A stretch of 9,216 nt of DNA from Akkermansia muciniphila (GTDB lineage: Bacteria > Pseudomonadota > Gammaproteobacteria > Burkholderiales > Burkholderiaceae_C): positions 1-9,216 of the forward strand of contig CALPVM020000067.1 of the NCBI GenBank assembly GCA_943327015.2, read 5' to 3'. Shown one piece after another: positions 6,833 to 9,216 of the stretch. Numbering within the stretch: position 1 is the first letter of the stretch; each line of letters starts with the position of its first letter. The position numbers and the translations under genes were made by a program. A model generated the notes under the pieces. That model had not been told where the DNA came from. It was given only the letters and a program-made list of their open reading frames with translations, and ran no database searches.

Positions 6833-8440
6833 ATGTCTGGCTCATCTCTTGATTTGAATAAAAAGAGCGAATTACTGCTGGAAAAATGGCAGATATGTAA
6901 AAGTACGCCGACATTTGATGTGTTTGTGGAATTCGCAGTCGGTGTGTCAAGTTTGACGGAGTTTCTGGAGGTCAGGGGACTTTCAGGCTTGCATCAGATT
7001 GCGCATGGTCTTGAGCAAAAAGTGCTGTCCATTTTTGATCAGGACGCTCAAGAGTCGCTATCGTCCGAACTTTTGATTGAGTTAGATGGGCAGATAACTG
7101 GGTTTCTTAATCGGGTGCAGTCCTATATTGAAGGCAACAGCACCTCGGTGATGGACCGGCGAAAAACCGCGGATGTGCAAGAGGTAACGGAGATTGCAAC
7201 CGGCTCACACATCCGTTTCGTTACTCTTAATCCACTGACCTGGCAGGGTTTGGCCGTGCAGCTGGGTTTTTATAACATAGAAGCGCAAATTTACGACCTG
7301 CAGAATAGGTCCGAACCGAGCCAAGAGCCCGCCATTATTCTTGTGGATGCCATGGGCTTGCAGATCGATGCTTTTGTTGAAAATGTGCAGACTATGCGTG
7401 GTCAATTTTCAGCCAGCACCATCATTGGTTTAAATTTGCAATCTGACTTTGAAACGCTCAGGCTGGCCTTGGGTGCGGGTTGTGATTTCTGTTATCCGGG
7501 TTTAACGCCGCAGGCTACCATCATGTCGCGCATTGTGAAGTTGTGCAGCAACGAAGATGAGCCCCCTTACCGGGTGTTGGTGGTGGAGGATTCTAAAACG
7601 GCAGCCATGGTCATTCGGCGGTCGTTGTCCGAGGCTGGTATCGAATCGCTGGCTATTTCTCGGCCTCAGGAAGTACTCAACTGTTTGGTTAAATTTCAGC
7701 CTGATTTGGTGCTGATGGATATGTTTATGCCTGGCTGTACGGGTGTAGAAGTGACACGTATTATTCGTCAACATTCGGAATTTTTATCCACCCCGGTGGT
7801 GTATCTTTCGGCCGCTACCAATGTGGCGTTGCAGGTAGATGCGCTGCGATTGGGGGGCGATCATTTTTTAACTAAACCATTCAACCCGGTGGTGCTCAAT
7901 GCAGTGGTCAATAGCAAAATTGAGCGCTACCGTGCATTACGTCGGTCTATGTATTTGGATAGTTTGACTGGGCTATTCAACCATATTACATCCAAGCAGC
8001 GGTTGGATACGATGGTTAACGCAGCGATTCTGGATGGAACAACATTATGCGTGGCTATGGTGGACATCGATCATTTTAAGAAGGTAAATGATACTTACGG
8101 CCACCCTATGGGGGATCAGGTTATTCGAAGTATGGCGTGGTTGCTCAAGCAGCGCTTACGTAAAACAGATGTGGTGGGGCGTTACGGTGGTGAGGAATTT
8201 ATTGTAATTCTGCCGGGCACGCACGCTCAGCAGGCCTTTCAGTTTCTAGATGCAATCCGTCAAGATTTTGGCAGAATGCGCCATTTGACTGCTGATACTT
8301 CCTTTACATGTTCGTTTTCTTCCGGAGTGGGGGAGTGGAGTAAAGGCATGAGCCCCGAGGCACTGATTAAGCAGGCTGATGAATTACTATATCAAGCAAA
8401 GCGTGCGGGCCGTAACCAGGTTGTGATTCCTGTATCCTAA
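6833..8440 (+). CDS. Response regulator diguanylate cyclase: Hpt-like / degenerate REC / REC / GGEEF
   Basis: This 535-residue cytoplasmic protein is predicted to make c-di-GMP from two GTP under phosphorelay control. Residues about 10-100 form a helical region resembling the later part of an Hpt domain (GLSGLHQIAHGLEQKV, 49-64), but no His sits where the phospho-acceptor would be expected. Residues about 126-237 look like a degenerate receiver: a possible Asp172 in IILVDAM, but no acidic pair (FVTLNPLTW) and no conserved Lys. A canonical receiver follows (247-365) with acidic pocket Glu252/Asp253, phospho-acceptor Asp296 in LVLMDMFMPG, Ser326 and Lys348 in LTKPF. The cyclase domain (about 372-533) has DSLTGLFNH, metal-binding Asp411 in VDIDHFKKVND, the active-site GGEEF (452-456), and an intact RxxD inhibitory site (R443-D446) five residues upstream. 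No EAL domain is present. The layout is PleD-like with an added N-terminal domain. A 62-bp gap and strong Shine-Dalgarno separate it from the upstream operon. No adjacent histidine kinase is in view. Confidence 0.93.
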   Translation: MSGSSLDLNKKSELLLEKWQICKSTPTFDVFVEFAVGVSSLTEFLEVRGLSGLHQIAHGLEQKVLSIFDQDAQESLSSELLIELDGQITGFLNRVQSYIEGNSTSVMDRRKTADVQEVTEIATGSHIRFVTLNPLTWQGLAVQLGFYNIEAQIYDLQNRSEPSQEPAIILVDAMGLQIDAFVENVQTMRGQFSASTIIGLNLQSDFETLRLALGAGCDFCYPGLTPQATIMSRIVKLCSNEDEPPYRVLVVEDSKTAAMVIRRSLSEAGIESLAISRPQEVLNCLVKFQPDLVLMDMFMPGCTGVEVTRIIRQHSEFLSTPVVYLSAATNVALQVDALRLGGDHFLTKPFNPVVLNAVVNSKIERYRALRRSMYLDSLTGLFNHITSKQRLDTMVNAAILDGTTLCVAMVDIDHFKKVNDTYGHPMGDQVIRSMAWLLKQRLRKTDVVGRYGGEEFIVILPGTHAQQAFQFLDAIRQDFGRMRHLTADTSFTCSFSSGVGEWSKGMSPEALIKQADELLYQAKRAGRNQVVIPVS

Positions 8441-8653
8441 CCAAAATGGCATTTTTTTTATACATTGTTGTAATTTAATTGCTTACAAGGGTATTGGCAG
8501 GGTAACGAGGGTCAATTTGTCCACTAAGATATCGTAGTGTGTAAAAAAGTAAAAAGATAAGTTTTGTGTAATGCAAAACAGTTGGATTAAATGGTTGGTT
8601 TGGTAGTAAAAAAAGTGCAAGTCCGAATGTCTTACAAGAGGTAGACAAACATT
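8441..8653 (+). promoter_or_regulatory. A/T-rich intergenic leader between the two GGDEF genes, with two small inverted repeats
   Basis: This 213-bp spacer is clearly richer in A and T than its flanks and probably holds the promoter and 5' leader of the downstream gene. Two short inverted repeats are visible: CACTA (8522-8526) with TAGTG (8535-8539) around a GATATC palindrome (8528-8533), and GTTTTG (8561-8566) with CAAAAC (8574-8579). Neither is followed by a T tract. A run of eight T at 8452-8459 lies 12 bp after the upstream stop, but only a 4-bp stem (AAAA/TTTT) precedes it, so a terminator is doubtful. No convincing sigma-70 pair, sigma-54 site or c-di-GMP riboswitch core was found by eye. 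AAGAGGT (8636-8642) is a candidate Shine-Dalgarno, 11 nt before the ATG at 8654. Confidence 0.4.
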
Positions 8654-9216
8654 ATGAAAGAGATTATCGAAGGTCTGGCAGGCATGAGTGGTCTGCGTGA
8701 CCGCGATGCCCTAGATTTCGAACTCGTTCGCTTGATAGCCGAGGCTAGTGGCGGAACGGTCACCGCCAGTGTTTTAATGCTGGTGGTGGGAGATCCCAAT
8801 GATCTGCGCTGTTTTACCCGTGCAAAGTTGGTAAAGGGTTCCTCGCGTCCTGAACGTGACCCCTTGTGGATTGATTGGAATACCTTGCCACGCTTGGTTG
8901 ATTTTCCGCGTCGAGAGCAGGCTTTGCAAACCAACCACACTGTTACCTTAGGTAAAGACCCAACGGTTTCGGTGTTTCCCTTGGGAGTTGCCTTGGGTGC
9001 CAGTGGTTTCTTAGAAATCGAATCCAACCAAGTGTTACCCGAGTTTGTTCTCGACTTGATTCGTAGCATTCTAAAATCTTACCAAAACGTATTGGGGCTG
9101 CTGGATTACGGCGAAAAAGATGCCCTGACCGAGTTGCTTAACCGCAAAACCTTTGATGGCGCTTTCTTTAAGGCTACGGCGGGTCAAAGGATGGATTACA
9201 ACGGCGATATGCCTGA
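8654..9216 (+). CDS. GGDEF-family protein with putative GAF-like sensory N-terminus (3' truncated)
   Basis: The + frame from the ATG at 8654 is open to the window end, giving 187 residues of an incomplete protein. Residues about 14-127 form an alpha/beta region that looks GAF-like: a start helix RDRDALDFELVRLIAEASGG, strands such as SVLMLVVGD (39-47), and SVFPLGVALGASGFLEIES (106-124), as in GAF-type core strands. A helical linker (about 129-152) leads into DALTELLNRKTFDGAF (156-171), the typical opening of a GGDEF domain ('D.LTGLLNRR.F'). The GGDEF active-site motif itself lies beyond the window, so catalytic activity is undetermined and a further EAL domain is possible. No signal peptide or membrane segment is seen. 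It follows another cyclase gene in the same direction after 213 bp. The GGDEF call is solid; the GAF call is tentative. Confidence 0.85.
   Translation, partial: MKEIIEGLAGMSGLRDRDALDFELVRLIAEASGGTVTASVLMLVVGDPNDLRCFTRAKLVKGSSRPERDPLWIDWNTLPRLVDFPRREQALQTNHTVTLGKDPTVSVFPLGVALGASGFLEIESNQVLPEFVLDLIRSILKSYQNVLGLLDYGEKDALTELLNRKTFDGAFFKATAGQRMDYNGDMP

Noticed and set aside
8495..8510. TGGCAG-containing stretch as a sigma-54 -24/-12 element
   Set aside because: The GC dinucleotide expected at -12 is missing at the required distance.
8441..8653. c-di-GMP riboswitch (GEMM type) in the leader of the second GGDEF gene
   Set aside because: The conserved core elements and the paired P1-P2-P3 layout are not recognisable. 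Only two short hairpins are present.
8632..9069. A 145-codon open frame on the minus strand
   Set aside because: It lies antisense to the + frame starting at 8654, which carries a recognisable GGDEF opening motif and continues to the window end. The minus product is rich in Lys, Arg and Ser without any domain character.

Overview
All supported genes lie on the + strand. G+C is roughly half by eye, and the layout is compact and proteobacterial. The organism is probably a betaproteobacterium (Burkholderiales-like), judged from the feel of the polyamine transporter and the two GGDEF proteins. A gammaproteobacterium cannot be excluded without a database search. No mobile element, CRISPR array, tRNA or rRNA was seen.

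Region 1 (1-3280) is a polyamine ABC importer of the PotFGHI type. It holds the 3' end of the periplasmic binding protein gene potF, a strong intergenic hairpin with a short T tract (296-332), then the ATPase potG and the two permeases potH and potI. The last three are separated by only 9 bp each. The hairpin probably acts as a leaky terminator, giving more binding protein than membrane complex.

Region 2 (3297-6770) continues in the same direction with gaps of 16 and 13 bp and a 4-bp ATGA overlap. It holds a PuuC/KauB-like aldehyde dehydrogenase, a saccharopine-dehydrogenase-like NAD(P)-binding oxidoreductase (trans-acting enoyl reductase family), and a small 2-oxoglutarate/Fe(II) dioxygenase of the PF10014 type, a family that includes L-isoleucine 4-hydroxylase. 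The aldehyde dehydrogenase fits polyamine catabolism: uptake, conversion to an aminoaldehyde by an enzyme not in this window, then oxidation to a (gamma-glutamyl-)aminobutyrate-type acid. The role of the last two enzymes is unknown. Their coupling to each other and position behind a polyamine uptake/oxidation operon is the most interesting feature here.

Region 3 (6833-9216) is c-di-GMP signalling. A 535-residue response regulator has an N-terminal Hpt-like helical domain without an obvious phospho-histidine, a degenerate receiver, a canonical receiver, and a GGEEF diguanylate cyclase domain with an intact inhibitory site. After a 213-bp A/T-rich spacer comes the 5' part of a second GGDEF-type protein with a putative GAF-like N-terminus, cut by the window end. 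No intergenic gap exceeds 300 bp.

All functional calls come from reading motifs; no search was run. No clearly novel system is demonstrated. The strongest candidate for something undescribed is the oxidoreductase-dioxygenase pair.
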